The position numbers were made by a program, and so were the translations under genes. Shown here piece after piece: positions 33,935 through 43,727 of a stretch of 64,000 bases of DNA. Under the pieces are notes generated by a model. The model saw nothing but the letters and a program-made list of their open reading frames with translations. It was not told the DNA's origin and did no database searches. Each line of letters opens with the position of its first letter. Within the stretch, counting starts at the first letter, position 1. The DNA is taken from the NCBI GenBank assembly GCA_040882255.1, contig JBBEBP010000023.1, positions 237,765-301,764 on the forward strand, read 5' to 3'. The DNA is from PWQG01 sp040882255. GTDB taxonomy: Bacteria; Pseudomonadota; Gammaproteobacteria; Pseudomonadales; Pseudohongiellaceae.

Positions 33935-36476
33935 TGTCGACGCAGGTAATCCACAGTCGTCAGCCCGCTCGGCTCAATTAAACGCCGACGGACTTGCTCT
34001 CCAACTGCAGAGGACATGGGCGAATCCGTCAGGCTGGGGGGCGCTGGCTGCCGTGAGTCATGGCACCGTCGGTCTGCGTTTCATGCTGACCGGGACCGCC
34101 TTCTTTCTAGTAGGGGGTGTATTGGCCATGTTGATGCGCAGTCAACTGGCGGTGCCGGAAAATACACTGCTCGATGCCGCGCAATATAATCAGTTCTTCA
34201 CCATGCATGGCACGGTAATGATGTTCCTGTTTGCCATTCCGGTACTGGAAGGCATGGCCATGTACCTGATCCCGAAGATGACAGGCGCGCGTGATCTTCT
34301 CTTTCCCCGGCTCAGTGCTTTCGGCTATTACTGTTATCTTTTTGGCGGCTTGATAATCCTTGCCAGTCTGTTTACCGGTGTGGCACCAGACACTGGCTGG
34401 TTTATGTATACACCATTAAGCGATGCGAATTATTCTCCAGGACCTGGTCCTGACTTCTGGTTGTTGGGAATCACCTTCGTCGAAATATCCGCCGTGTCGG
34501 CCGGTGTAGAATTAACGGTCTCGATTCTACGCAGCAAGGCGCCGGGCATGACACTCAAGTCCATGCCGATATTCTGCTGGTACATCCTGGCGATGGCATT
34601 GATGATCGTGTTCGGCTTTCCACCCTTGATCCTTGCCAGCATACTGCTGGAACTTGAACGGGCCACCGGCATGCCCTTCTTTTCCGTATCCGGCGGTAGT
34701 GATCCCTTGCTCTGGCAGCATCTGTTCTGGTTATTTGGTCATCCCGAAGTCTACATTATCTTCCTGCCGGCCGCTGGTGTTGTGTCTACGTTGATTCCTG
34801 TGTTTGCGGGGCGTCCGTTGATTGGTTATGGCTGGGTAGTGTTTTCGATTGTGCTGATCGGGTTTATCAGTTTCGGATTGTGGGTGCACCACATGTTTAC
34901 TGTGGGCATTCCTCAGTTTGCCCAGGCGTTCTTCTCCGTTGCCAGTATGTTGGTCGCAATTCCAACCGCCGTGCAATTGTTTTCCTGGTTGGCAACATTA
35001 TGGAGCGGTCGTGTTGTTTTTGCGTTACCCATGTTGTGGCTTTCCGGTTTTCTCGTAATCTTCGTCTGCGGTGGCCTGACCGGTGTCATGTTGGCGCTGG
35101 TTCCGTTCAATTGGCAAGTGCATGATACGCACTTTGTAGTCGCGCACATGCACTATGTGCTGGTCGGTGGCATGTTTTTTCCGTTAATAGCCGGATTGTA
35201 TTACTGGTTGCCACATTTTTCCGGGCGCATGCCTTCGTACATGCTCGGTCGCTGGGCATTCTGGCTGACCTTTATCGGCTTTAACCTCACCTTTCTGTTA
35301 ATGCATCTGACCGGGCTGCGCGGCATGCCGCGGCGTATTTATACCTACGAAACCGGGATGGGCTGGGACTGGCTGAATTTATTGTCCTCCGTAGGCGGTT
35401 TTGTGATGGCAGCCGGAATTGCCATGATCATCGTTGATGTTGCCGTGCATTTTCGCTTCGGGCCACGGGCAACCAGGAACCCGTGGAACGCCGGTACGCT
35501 GGAGTGGGCAATGCCGATGCCGCCTGCACCATACAATTTTGTCAGCATACCGACCATCACCAATCGCTATCCGATGTGGACCGACAGCAACCTGCCTGCC
35601 AGCACGGAGGCTGGCGAGCACTGGCTGGCGGATGCCAGCCACGGTCGACGCGAGACGCTCTGTACCACAGCCCTGACGGGAATGCCGGTGTCGGTAATCC
35701 ACCTGTCAGGCAATTCCTGGCTGCCGCTGTGGGCTGCCCTGGCAATGTCGGCGTTGTGTCTCTCGCTGCTAGCTGGTGCCTACTGGCTTGCACTGGCGGC
35801 CACCCTGGGGGCTTCGGCGATTCTGCTGCGCTGGAGTTGGGTCAATGGCGTACACCGTGATGCGGCGCCGCTCAGCAACGACGAAACTACGGAACTGCCG
35901 TTGCATTCACGCACCGTGGAGGGGCCGGGTTTATGGGCCATGGTCGTGACCCTGATGGCCAACGCCACCTTCTTTCTGTCACTGGTTTTTGGCTGGTTGT
36001 ATTTCCGGACAGTATCACCGCAACGTATAATCCCTGCTGAAATTCGGGTCGATATGGCGATCCTGTTATTTAGCGGTGCGTTACTATTGCTGGCATACGG
36101 ACTCTATAACAATGCCGTGCGCCGCATCCGTGACGGTCAGGGAGCCGGTCTGCAAGGCCGATTGATGGTCGTTCTATTTTGTGGTCTGATCCAGAATGGC
36201 TGCCTGGTCTGGGTCATGGTCACATCACCCTTGCAGGTGTTCGACTTGACGCATGATGCGCTAGTCCTGTTCTTGCTCATGTACCTGAGTTTCCACAGCC
36301 TGTTGTGCTGGATTCTGACCGCGTTGCAGCTGTTGCGAGTTCGGCGGGCTTATGTCGGTGTCGAGCTTCCCTATGAGCTGATCGTGCTGCGCCCGCTGTG
36401 GATTTATAGCACGGCAGTATTCTGGGTCGGCATGGCCCTGTTTTTCGGATTGCCCCTGGCGTGGCCCGCAAGCTGA
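33924..36476 (+). CDS. coxA: Cytochrome c oxidase subunit I-III fusion
   Basis: The 850-residue protein fuses subunit I (about 1-560) and a subunit III-like module (about 640-850). Subunit I ligands are visible: TMHGTVMMF (low-spin haem), FGHPEVYII (CuB His with cross-linked Tyr), HHMF (CuB) and VAHMHYVLVGG (haem a3 and haem a). The C-terminal part has the FHSLLCW and LFGW helices of subunit III. It reduces O2 and pumps protons. The GTG start at 33924 follows AAGGCGAGG and overlaps the coxB stop. No separate subunit III or IV gene is seen. Confidence 0.9.
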   Translation: MENDVDAGNPQSSARSAQLNADGLALQLQRTWANPSGWGALAAVSHGTVGLRFMLTGTAFFLVGGVLAMLMRSQLAVPENTLLDAAQYNQFFTMHGTVMMFLFAIPVLEGMAMYLIPKMTGARDLLFPRLSAFGYYCYLFGGLIILASLFTGVAPDTGWFMYTPLSDANYSPGPGPDFWLLGITFVEISAVSAGVELTVSILRSKAPGMTLKSMPIFCWYILAMALMIVFGFPPLILASILLELERATGMPFFSVSGGSDPLLWQHLFWLFGHPEVYIIFLPAAGVVSTLIPVFAGRPLIGYGWVVFSIVLIGFISFGLWVHHMFTVGIPQFAQAFFSVASMLVAIPTAVQLFSWLATLWSGRVVFALPMLWLSGFLVIFVCGGLTGVMLALVPFNWQVHDTHFVVAHMHYVLVGGMFFPLIAGLYYWLPHFSGRMPSYMLGRWAFWLTFIGFNLTFLLMHLTGLRGMPRRIYTYETGMGWDWLNLLSSVGGFVMAAGIAMIIVDVAVHFRFGPRATRNPWNAGTLEWAMPMPPAPYNFVSIPTITNRYPMWTDSNLPASTEAGEHWLADASHGRRETLCTTALTGMPVSVIHLSGNSWLPLWAALAMSALCLSLLAGAYWLALAATLGASAILLRWSWVNGVHRDAAPLSNDETTELPLHSRTVEGPGLWAMVVTLMANATFFLSLVFGWLYFRTVSPQRIIPAEIRVDMAILLFSGALLLLAYGLYNNAVRRIRDGQGAGLQGRLMVVLFCGLIQNGCLVWVMVTSPLQVFDLTHDALVLFLLMYLSFHSLLCWILTALQLLRVRRAYVGVELPYELIVLRPLWIYSTAVFWVGMALFFGLPLAWPAS

Positions 36477-37342
36477 TGTATCCGAAGTTCATGACCTGGA
36501 AACTGATGAATAGTGCGTTGATCAGGCGGCGTCGATTTTCTGTCCGACGCAGCCTGCTTTCTGTTGCTACGATTTGTTTCCTGTTGGTGAGCCCGTGGGC
36601 ATTGGCACACAACCCACTTACTGGATCATTTCAGGAACGCGTGGCAGGTACACTGAGCGCTGTCTTGCTGATGGGTTTCTGGTTTCTGTACGGCAGGGGT
36701 TCGTTTCGGGTCAGGCCGGCGACGGGAAAAGCGGTTGCAGGCCACCTGGGTTTTGCTCTGTGCACGCTGACACTGCTTGGTCCGCTGGATGATCTGGCGA
36801 CGACAAGCAGTGCGGCACACATGCTGCAGCACATGATGATTATGGTCATCATCACGCCGTTGTGGGTTGCAAGTCAGCCTTTGCCGCAGATATCAGCGGC
36901 AGGCGGTCAGGTCCTGTCAATATGCTGGCGCCCCTTGCTGCGACTCGCCGGCTACCCTATGGCCTGCGCGTACTTGCACGCTGCCGTTATCTGGTTTTGG
37001 CACATGCCCTGGTTTTATATGCTCGCTGTGGAAAATCCGTGGTGGCACACGCTGGAACATGCACTGTTCCTGTCAACGGCAGGGGTGTTCTGGTGGTCGG
37101 TAATGCGCGCCAGCCCGGTCAACTTTCCTGTCGCGACCATGGCCTTGTTATTTACCCTGATGCACACCGGCTTTCTAGGGGCGCTTCTGAGCTTTTCGCA
37201 AACACCGATCTATCACGAGGAGGCACGCAGCCTGGCGGATCAGCAGTTAGCCGGTCTGATTATGTGGGTGGCTGGCGCGATTCCCTATCTGCTGGCTTCC
37301 GGGTGGATTACGAGGCGCTGGTATCAACGGCAAGCCAGCTAA
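36476..37342 (+). CDS. ctaG: Cytochrome c oxidase assembly protein CtaG (caa3 type)
   Basis: The 288-residue membrane protein matches the CtaG_2/caa3 assembly factor: a long N-terminal signal-like start (SLLSVATICFLLVSPWALAH), HMLQHMMIMVIITPLWV, AAVIWFWHMPWFY, HTLEHALFLSTAGVFWWSV, and TLMHTGFLGALL. It delivers copper to the oxidase CuB site. The ATG at 36476 overlaps the previous stop (TGATG). It closes the oxidase operon. Confidence 0.9.
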   Translation: MYPKFMTWKLMNSALIRRRRFSVRRSLLSVATICFLLVSPWALAHNPLTGSFQERVAGTLSAVLLMGFWFLYGRGSFRVRPATGKAVAGHLGFALCTLTLLGPLDDLATTSSAAHMLQHMMIMVIITPLWVASQPLPQISAAGGQVLSICWRPLLRLAGYPMACAYLHAAVIWFWHMPWFYMLAVENPWWHTLEHALFLSTAGVFWWSVMRASPVNFPVATMALLFTLMHTGFLGALLSFSQTPIYHEEARSLADQQLAGLIMWVAGAIPYLLASGWITRRWYQRQAS

Positions 37343-37473
37343 CGGGTGCTTCGACTTCGTCTCGTTGATGGCGAGTATTACCGGCACCGCTCCGGTAGAG
37401 TGCGGCAGTGCACCGACACGCCTTTTGTCACCGGGTGATTCTGGCCCGAAATGATTCGTCGGGAGGCTCCCTG

Positions 37474-38784
37474 GTGGGAGATGACAGCACAAAGGAAATG
37501 AGTCGCGTCAGGCCACGAGCGCACCGGATGACTCTTCGCATTGGCGAGATCACATTGACGATGGGCATTGCCATGGTCATTGGGCTGAGTGTTGGCCTGA
37601 CCGCACTGGCCGTGGACACCGGGTGGCTGTGGCCGCCGCCGGTCGAACTGGGCACCGTTGCCGACGCACGGATCCTGCTGGGGTCGGTGATCGGTGGTCT
37701 GATCACCGTTGCGGTGTTCGGTCTGTGGATGCGGACGGTTGTAGTCGGGATGATGGCCGCGCATTTTTCCCCCCGGACGCTGCTGATCTTCCTGGAAGAC
37801 CGCTTCCAGCGCAATTTGCTGGCTTTCATGTCAGCGGGCATCGTGGCAGTGCTGGTCATCCTGTTGAGAATGCCGACGGAAGAACAGGCGGCTGCACCCC
37901 TTTTGAGCACAGTGCTGGTGGTGGTGATTGCGCTCGCGTCCATGGCGGGCGTATTACTGGCAATCCAGCATGCTACACGCAGTCTGTCTCTGCCGGAACT
38001 GGTCTGCCGCCTTAGCGAAGATGCCCTCCAGGTGCTGGATAGCCACCCGAAGGCACGGATCGAACTCACGGAGGTGCCGCCACCGATGACAGCCGCGCGG
38101 ACCGTTTTTTCCCCGGGGACCGGCTGGGTTACCGCCATTGACATCGACCGGATGCGCAAAGCACTTCCCATCCGCGGAGTTATCCATCTACGCTGCCGCG
38201 TTGGCGTGTTTGTCACTCCTCGACATACGGTCGCACTTGTCTCACTCACGGATGACGGCGGTGAAGTTGATCTCGATGCCGTCGCCAGGGCTGTCCATAT
38301 TGCCCGCACCCGCAGCCCCGACAGGGATCTCGCGTTTGCGGTCAGCCAACTGGTGGATGTCGGCACCTTTGCCCTTCAGGAGCGCTGGGATACCGCAACG
38401 GCCCATGAAGTCATGGTCCACCTTGGTGCCGTGCTCGCGGAGATCGTCGACCGCGGGCTGCCACGACTACACGACAGCGATGCCGACGGCCGCTGCATCT
38501 ACGACGAGGCCGGCTGGGATGCCGCCGATCTTGTGCAGCAGTGCGTAGAGCGGCTGCGCGGTCCGGCAGCCCGTGATCCGGAGGTAGCCCGGCACCTGAT
38601 GCAGCTGCTCGGACAGGTTCGTCAGGTCGCCAGGGACCGAAAGTCAACGCTGGTTATTTCGGAGGTCGATCAACAAGTGGAACTGATACTGACTCTGGCG
38701 CAGACCAGTGGGATGCTGGACCACGACCGCCAGCGGTTGGAGCGAGAAGCTGAATTTTGTTGCCCCGTAATAAATGAGGAGTGA
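37474..38784 (+). CDS. DUF2254 membrane protein
   Basis: The 436-residue protein has two or more transmembrane segments in the first ~170 residues and a large soluble C-terminal part. The membrane region and a degraded RSLSP-like motif (ARTRSPDRDLAFAVSQ) in the soluble part match DUF2254. The start is the GTG at 37474, preceded by GGGAGG; a GTG at 37408 and an ATG at 37498 are alternatives. The function is unknown. A broken relative lies at 63610-63981. Confidence 0.75.
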   Translation: MGDDSTKEMSRVRPRAHRMTLRIGEITLTMGIAMVIGLSVGLTALAVDTGWLWPPPVELGTVADARILLGSVIGGLITVAVFGLWMRTVVVGMMAAHFSPRTLLIFLEDRFQRNLLAFMSAGIVAVLVILLRMPTEEQAAAPLLSTVLVVVIALASMAGVLLAIQHATRSLSLPELVCRLSEDALQVLDSHPKARIELTEVPPPMTAARTVFSPGTGWVTAIDIDRMRKALPIRGVIHLRCRVGVFVTPRHTVALVSLTDDGGEVDLDAVARAVHIARTRSPDRDLAFAVSQLVDVGTFALQERWDTATAHEVMVHLGAVLAEIVDRGLPRLHDSDADGRCIYDEAGWDAADLVQQCVERLRGPAARDPEVARHLMQLLGQVRQVARDRKSTLVISEVDQQVELILTLAQTSGMLDHDRQRLEREAEFCCPVINEE

Positions 38785-38947
38785 AAGATGGACCTGCGAC
38801 TACGAAGCCATCAAGCGCGCGCAGCATGCACGAAACCAGCTACGGCGGTCTTACGTTCCCGCCCTTGGGATAGTAGCGGGATACCTTCTTATCCAGAGGT
38901 TCCTTAACGGTCAGCCACCCATCCATCACGACGGCCCAGCCTCCTGA
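38774..38947 (+). CDS. Possible 57-aa membrane peptide
   Basis: An ATG overlapping the end of the DUF2254 gene opens a 57-codon frame: a charged N-terminus (DYEAIKRAQHARNQLRRS), then one hydrophobic segment (YVPALGIVAGYLLIQRFL), then a polar tail. It overlaps the 3' end of the channel gene on the opposite strand by 44 bases. There is no Shine-Dalgarno except by coupling. The composition is protein-like, but no family was recognised. Confidence 0.35.
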   Translation: MRSERWTCDYEAIKRAQHARNQLRRSYVPALGIVAGYLLIQRFLNGQPPIHHDGPAS

Positions 38948-39794
38948 GCCTGATCTCCAGGTCATCATCCGTGATGCCTGCAAGTGCTGTGTATCGGTAG
39001 AGCACGGTCAACAATTCCTTCAATTCCCTCTTCGATTGTTCGCCAACGCTGCCATTTCGGCTTACCTCCAGAGAAGTTAACCCAAGTCTGGCAAGTTGAA
39101 TGGCCAGAGAGTGGCTGTCTTCCTTGCTGACGAAATTATCCAGAACGGGGTAAGCGAGACGCTGTTCAGTGCAGGTAACCAGTTCATTCCTTATATCCGC
39201 AACCCACGCAGCAAAATCGTCAACGGCTGTATGTTTCATCAGAAAATCGCCTTCCTCTCCGCCTGCCAGGTGGATTTTATAGGCCAGAACCCTTCTGGTG
39301 ACCACCCCGCTGACCACCGCGAGGGCGTATGTGACGGTGAGCGTAATGACCAACAGGCCATTGAGCGAAGCCAGGACGGTCACCATCTGGGCTGAAGCGC
39401 CGTTTGGAGTAACGTCTCCGACTCCCAGGGTGGACAGAGTGAACCCGACGAAATAGACAAGGTCGTGTAGCTCGACCGCAGGATATCCTGAATGGTTGAT
39501 GGCATCGTAAAGGCCGACGAAGATCAGAACCCACCCCGCCCAGAGGCCGGCCAGCCACACAGAGACCAGAGCGAGTATTGAAGCCGCGCCCGTAGCCTCT
39601 GACAGTTTGTGGCCCTTACGTATCGCAAAACTTGCGAATTGTCTGAAGCCTTGCGTTACGGCGGAAGATATCAGACCTTCGCCTTTGGTCGTCAGCGTCG
39701 TTCGAACGATATCCAACATGACGAGGACGATCAGAATGCAGCCGGGAACTATGGGAATCATGATAATCCAGTGTACGCTTGATGTCAGTTGCAT
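38904..39794 (-). CDS. Potassium channel family protein
   Basis: The 296-residue protein has transmembrane segments (about 10-30, 70-95) and a pore region with selectivity filter TLSTLGVGDVTP, close to the K-channel TxGVGD consensus. After the pore helix come one more membrane segment and a cytosolic tail with no RCK/Rossmann motif. The start at 39794 is chosen because GGGG precedes its ATG; a longer start is weaker. It is convergent with the DUF2254 gene. Confidence 0.8.
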   Translation of the reverse strand: MQLTSSVHWIIMIPIVPGCILIVLVMLDIVRTTLTTKGEGLISSAVTQGFRQFASFAIRKGHKLSEATGAASILALVSVWLAGLWAGWVLIFVGLYDAINHSGYPAVELHDLVYFVGFTLSTLGVGDVTPNGASAQMVTVLASLNGLLVITLTVTYALAVVSGVVTRRVLAYKIHLAGGEEGDFLMKHTAVDDFAAWVADIRNELVTCTEQRLAYPVLDNFVSKEDSHSLAIQLARLGLTSLEVSRNGSVGEQSKRELKELLTVLYRYTALAGITDDDLEIRLRRLGRRDGWVADR

Positions 39795-40074
39795 GTTTTC
39801 TGCCCCTGCAGTCACAAGCGCAGATCCGAGAGTAGTATTTCCGGAAGCTTTCTACAAGCGTCTCTCACATGCCTTGTGAATATGCGCCATCTTGGTTGTA
39901 TATCGAACCGACGGATCAGGTTCTCTATCGTATTGTAGAACCTCATTCTGGATTCCATGTTTCATGGCAATTCAGTCTCCTGCTCGGCAATAATACCGGG
40001 CAGTGAGATTTTAGATGAAGCGGTTAAGCAGGATAATCTGCCCGTTACCTACAACTGATTCCAAGGAGATCCAT

Positions 40075-40704
40075 ATGAACAAGCTACATACAATTGCATT
40101 TTACGCATTGATCGCACCAACCATTACATTGAGCTCAGCTGCTGTGCTCGCTCAGCAGTCCACTGGTCAGGATGTCGAGCGTGAACAACCGAGTACCCAG
40201 CGTGATCGAGATCGCAGCGAAGCGCTGACCTCGGATCAGGATCGGGATAGGCAAGAGCAACGCACTCACCGTGGCCAGGACGCTAACCGATCCACTCGTG
40301 CAAGTACTCAAAGTGACCAGAGTACACACCGGGCCGGGCAGTCTGACTCACAGGCAGCTGCGGGTAGCCGCAACATGCGCGACGACCAGTCTCGCATGGA
40401 GAACCGGGGATTTATGAACTCTGTTCCGGCGAACGGCATGAACATTAGTGCCCTGATGGGTGCTGACGTGAAAACCAGTGGTGATGATGATGTGGGCTCG
40501 GTGGAAGATCTGATTCTCAACGAGGACGGTCAGATCGTGGCCATTGTAGTCGGCGTCGGCGGATTCCTGGGTATGGGTCAGAAAGACGTCGCCATTGGCT
40601 GGGATGATATTACGAAATCAGGTGAAGCTGACGAGCTGGAGCTGCGGATTGACTCGACTCGCGACGAACTGCGCGATGCGCCGGAGTTTGAAAGCGACGA
40701 GTGA
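40075..40704 (+). CDS. PRC-barrel domain exported protein (copy 2)
   Basis: The 209-residue paralogue of 26419-27078 has the same layout: signal peptide (TIAFYALIAPTITLSSAAVLA), a charged Arg/Asp/Gln-rich linker, and a PRC barrel (MGADVKTSGDDDVGSVEDL, then IVAIVVGVGGFLGMGQKDVAIGW). The two copies are similar from end to end. Shine-Dalgarno AAGGAG precedes the start. It is followed by a strong terminator, so it is a single-gene transcript. Function unknown. Confidence 0.85.
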   Translation: MNKLHTIAFYALIAPTITLSSAAVLAQQSTGQDVEREQPSTQRDRDRSEALTSDQDRDRQEQRTHRGQDANRSTRASTQSDQSTHRAGQSDSQAAAGSRNMRDDQSRMENRGFMNSVPANGMNISALMGADVKTSGDDDVGSVEDLILNEDGQIVAIVVGVGGFLGMGQKDVAIGWDDITKSGEADELELRIDSTRDELRDAPEFESDE

Positions 40705-40738
40705 ACTCCAACACTTACCCACTTCTAGTGGAATGAAA

Positions 40739-40770
40739 GAACGGCAGGGGCGAAAGCCTCTGCCGTTTTT
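40739..40770 (+). terminator. Rho-independent terminator after PRC-barrel gene
   Basis: AACGGCAGGGGC-GAAA-GCCTCTGCCGTT (one G-T mismatch in the stem) is followed by a short T-tract. It lies 35 bases after the PRC-barrel stop and could also serve the convergent catalase gene from the other strand. Confidence 0.85.
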
Positions 40771-40775
40771 CCATG

Positions 40776-43127
40776 TCATTTGACTGGTGGATCACTGTCG
40801 CGGGACGGATGACGATAGGTAACAATTGCATCGATGAATGCCGATGCAATCTCGCCCGCCCTTGAGCCTTCCGCCAGCAGAACGCCCTCGTCTGCCTCTT
40901 TCTCCGGATCGATGCCAGCCATTTCCAGCAATTCCTGTCCGGCGCCCAGCGCAAGAATCGTTTTGCAGTGTCTGAACATATCCTTGATGAACTCCACCGT
41001 ATGTCCGTTTGCCGCGAGCGCCTGGACTGCCTCGTCTCCATCAGGCAACACCAGCGCATCGAACAGGACGCCCGGAGAGTTCTCCATCGACTTGTCCGCC
41101 TCTATCTTCTCGCAGGAGGCGCCGACGAACCTGCCCACGCGTGGCCCCACGAAATGAACGACAGCACCGGCTTCTGTCAGCGCGTCGAAAAGAGTGGCGA
41201 GCGAGGCATGATGGACACCATTCTCGACCAGTATGGCGATCTGACGTGTGCGGATACCGGTTTCACCCGGCATTGAAGTCAGTGATAACGCCGGAGATTC
41301 GGTCACCTCCGGCGGCGCGGGATCGGCAATGGCTTTCGGCATGGCATCGGGTACTTCCATGCCCAGGCCGCCCGCGACCTTCGTGGCCAGTTCCTGTGAT
41401 ACGTGCACCAGAGAGGAAAGCATTCGCTCACGTATGGCGGGGACGCCGACTTTACTTAGCTCGAAGCGGAAAGCGGCTGCAATGTGCGCTTTTTCGACAG
41501 CTGTCTGACTGTCATAAAACAACGTCGCTTGCGTATAGTGCTCGGCGAACTTCTCCGGTTTCCCGCGGACCTTGTCTCCGGTATTGGTCTCGGGGAAGGA
41601 CACGAATCCCGCCGTACCTGTCTGATACGGGCAGCCACCACCCAATGAATTCGGCTCGTACGCAACACGCCCTCGATGCAGTGCCTGGCGGTGCATGCCA
41701 TCGCGCTGGTTGTTCTGTACCGGAGCAAGCGGGGCATTGATCGGGATTTCGTGGAAATTGGGGCCACCGAGTCGCGTGATCTGCGTATCCGCATAGGAAT
41801 GGATCCGTCCGGCTAGCAGAGGGTCATTGGTGAAATCTATGCCCGGTATGATGTGCGCCGTGCAGAACGCGACCTGTTCGGTTTCAGCAAAGAAGTTGTC
41901 AGGGTTGCGGTTGAGCACCATGCGCCCGACCGGCGTGATCGGTACGAGTTCCTCGGGCACGATCTTGGTCGAGTCCAGCACATCAAAGCTGAAGCCATCG
42001 GCTTGCTCCTCAGTGAAGATCTGCAGCCCCAGCTCCCATTCCGGGAAGTCGCCCGACTCGATGGCTTCCCACAAATCGCGCCGATGAAAATCGGCGTCCG
42101 CCCCGGCGATTTTCACGGCTTCGTCCCAGACGAGCGAATGGGTTCCATGGAGTGGCGTCCAGTGGAATTTGCAGAATACCGATTGACCCTGTTCGTTGAC
42201 CAGGCGGAAGGTGTGCACGCCAAAGCCCTGCATCATCCGGTAACTTCGCGGTATCGCGCGATCGGACATCACCCACATCAGCATGTGAGTCGACTCCGGC
42301 ATTAATGAAACAAAATCCCAGAAGGTGTCATGCGCCGATCCGGCCTGGGGCATGCCGTGATGCGGCTCGGGCTTGAGGGCGTGTACCAGGTCGGGAAATT
42401 TCATTGCATCCTGAATGAAGAACACCGGTATGTTGTTTCCGACCAGGTCCCAGTTACCTTCGTCGGTATAGAACTTCACCGCGAAGCCACGGACGTCTCG
42501 CGCGGTGTCCTTTGAACCACGTTCACCGGCCACTGTGGAAAAGCGCGTGAATACCGGCGTTACCTTTCCTTTCTCGGAGAACGGCGCGGCGCGGGTGAAC
42601 TTGCCGAGCGCATCATAGGCTTCGAAGTAGCCGTGCGCTGCCGAGCCGCGAGCATGGACGACGCGCTCCGGGATGCGCTCGTGATCGAAATGCGTGATTT
42701 TCTCACGCAGAATAAAGTCTTCGAGCAGCGATGGACCGCGCAGTCCCGCTTTCAGTGTGTTCTGATTATCGCCGATGCGAACACCCTGATTGGTCGACAA
42801 CGGTTGATCGCTGGCATCGACTCTGGCCCGGTCGAGTGACTCGATGGTCGAGTTCGTTCCCGGCTTCGCCGAGCCACCGGTTTTCCGGGATCCGGTTTCC
42901 TCAGTCGCCGTGCTCGCGTTCAATGCGTTGGAGCCCGGTTCTACAGTCGCACCGGGTGGCGGCGCCGCGGCATTGTCGTGACCGTGTTCGAGATCCTTGA
43001 TGGTGTTGTAGGGCATGGCGGCGACATAGTCGTCACTTGCGTTCGCGTGTTTTGCGACGATGTCGTTGCTCTTGAGTACCTTTTCGGCTCCCTGAGACGA
43101 CCGGGCAGGCTTTTTTTCTTCGGTCAT
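40776..43127 (-). CDS. katE: Large-subunit catalase HPII
   Basis: The 783-residue haem catalase decomposes H2O2. It has the HPII extended N-terminus and the catalytic block FDHERIPERVVHARG with His. The distal Asn region is NNIPVFFIQD, the proximal heme-binding block is HSYADTQITRLGGPNF, and there is the C-terminal flavodoxin-like extension (about 600-783). The residue before the Ser-Tyr haem ligand is His where HPII enzymes I know have Phe. It is transcribed as a lone gene toward the PRC terminator. Confidence 0.95.
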   Translation of the reverse strand: MTEEKKPARSSQGAEKVLKSNDIVAKHANASDDYVAAMPYNTIKDLEHGHDNAAAPPPGATVEPGSNALNASTATEETGSRKTGGSAKPGTNSTIESLDRARVDASDQPLSTNQGVRIGDNQNTLKAGLRGPSLLEDFILREKITHFDHERIPERVVHARGSAAHGYFEAYDALGKFTRAAPFSEKGKVTPVFTRFSTVAGERGSKDTARDVRGFAVKFYTDEGNWDLVGNNIPVFFIQDAMKFPDLVHALKPEPHHGMPQAGSAHDTFWDFVSLMPESTHMLMWVMSDRAIPRSYRMMQGFGVHTFRLVNEQGQSVFCKFHWTPLHGTHSLVWDEAVKIAGADADFHRRDLWEAIESGDFPEWELGLQIFTEEQADGFSFDVLDSTKIVPEELVPITPVGRMVLNRNPDNFFAETEQVAFCTAHIIPGIDFTNDPLLAGRIHSYADTQITRLGGPNFHEIPINAPLAPVQNNQRDGMHRQALHRGRVAYEPNSLGGGCPYQTGTAGFVSFPETNTGDKVRGKPEKFAEHYTQATLFYDSQTAVEKAHIAAAFRFELSKVGVPAIRERMLSSLVHVSQELATKVAGGLGMEVPDAMPKAIADPAPPEVTESPALSLTSMPGETGIRTRQIAILVENGVHHASLATLFDALTEAGAVVHFVGPRVGRFVGASCEKIEADKSMENSPGVLFDALVLPDGDEAVQALAANGHTVEFIKDMFRHCKTILALGAGQELLEMAGIDPEKEADEGVLLAEGSRAGEIASAFIDAIVTYRHPSRDSDPPVK

Positions 43128-43727
43128 GATTCTTCTCCGGTGGGTTGGAAGTGAAGGACGATTCGTTTATGCAATCGTCGCCTGGTAGATCATCCTTTGA
43201 GTAGCCAGGTAGCGCCGGATACAACGCTTCCCAACACGTACCAGGAAGCAAAAAATACCGGCTGCCGCCGGGGTGGCAGCAACCGGTCAGTAGGGAACCG
43301 AAAAGCGTATTGGATACCCCGTAGTCCGTCTTATCCAGCACCGTCGATATATTTGGTTTATCGACGATAAAAACATCAGGATGCTTCAATAATGACGTAC
43401 TGTTACGCAACTATAAAATAGTGAGAAAGTGCAGTCCGTTCGGTGTCACACCAACAACCTCAGTAGTAGATCGTGCTCGAAACGCATTCAAATACAATAT
43501 TGTTTACTGCCTGCTACGGATCGGCATGACGGCGTGTTAACCCTTCGATTGCCATGCGATCTGCTTATCAGGTTTCCAGCCTGCAAGGAAGCACCTCCAT
43601 CGCGTCTGATAACGCACAGACCCATGGCTCAAGCCTTGAAAAACTCGGGTTGAAAGCACGGCATGGATACCGCCACTTCCATAACCAATCAGGATCTGGC
43701 ATTCAACTGGATGCTGAGGAGTATGTA
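43128..43727. other. 600-bp katE upstream / divergent region
   Basis: This region contains the katE promoter (minus) and that of the next operon (plus). Noted: a hairpin with arms ACCGG-CTGCC / GGCAG-CCGGT near 43256-43287, a perfect 8-base palindrome CGTCGATA / TATCGACG at 43342-43349 and 43359-43366, and a short hydrophobic minus-strand reading frame (FFASWYVLGSVVSGATWLL) without a normal start. No gene is called. Confidence 0.5.

Noticed and set aside
43190..43310. Small hydrophobic minus-strand frame upstream of katE
   Set aside because: The tail FFASWYVLGSVVSGATWLL looks membrane-like but has no ATG/GTG start or Shine-Dalgarno; only a TTG is available.
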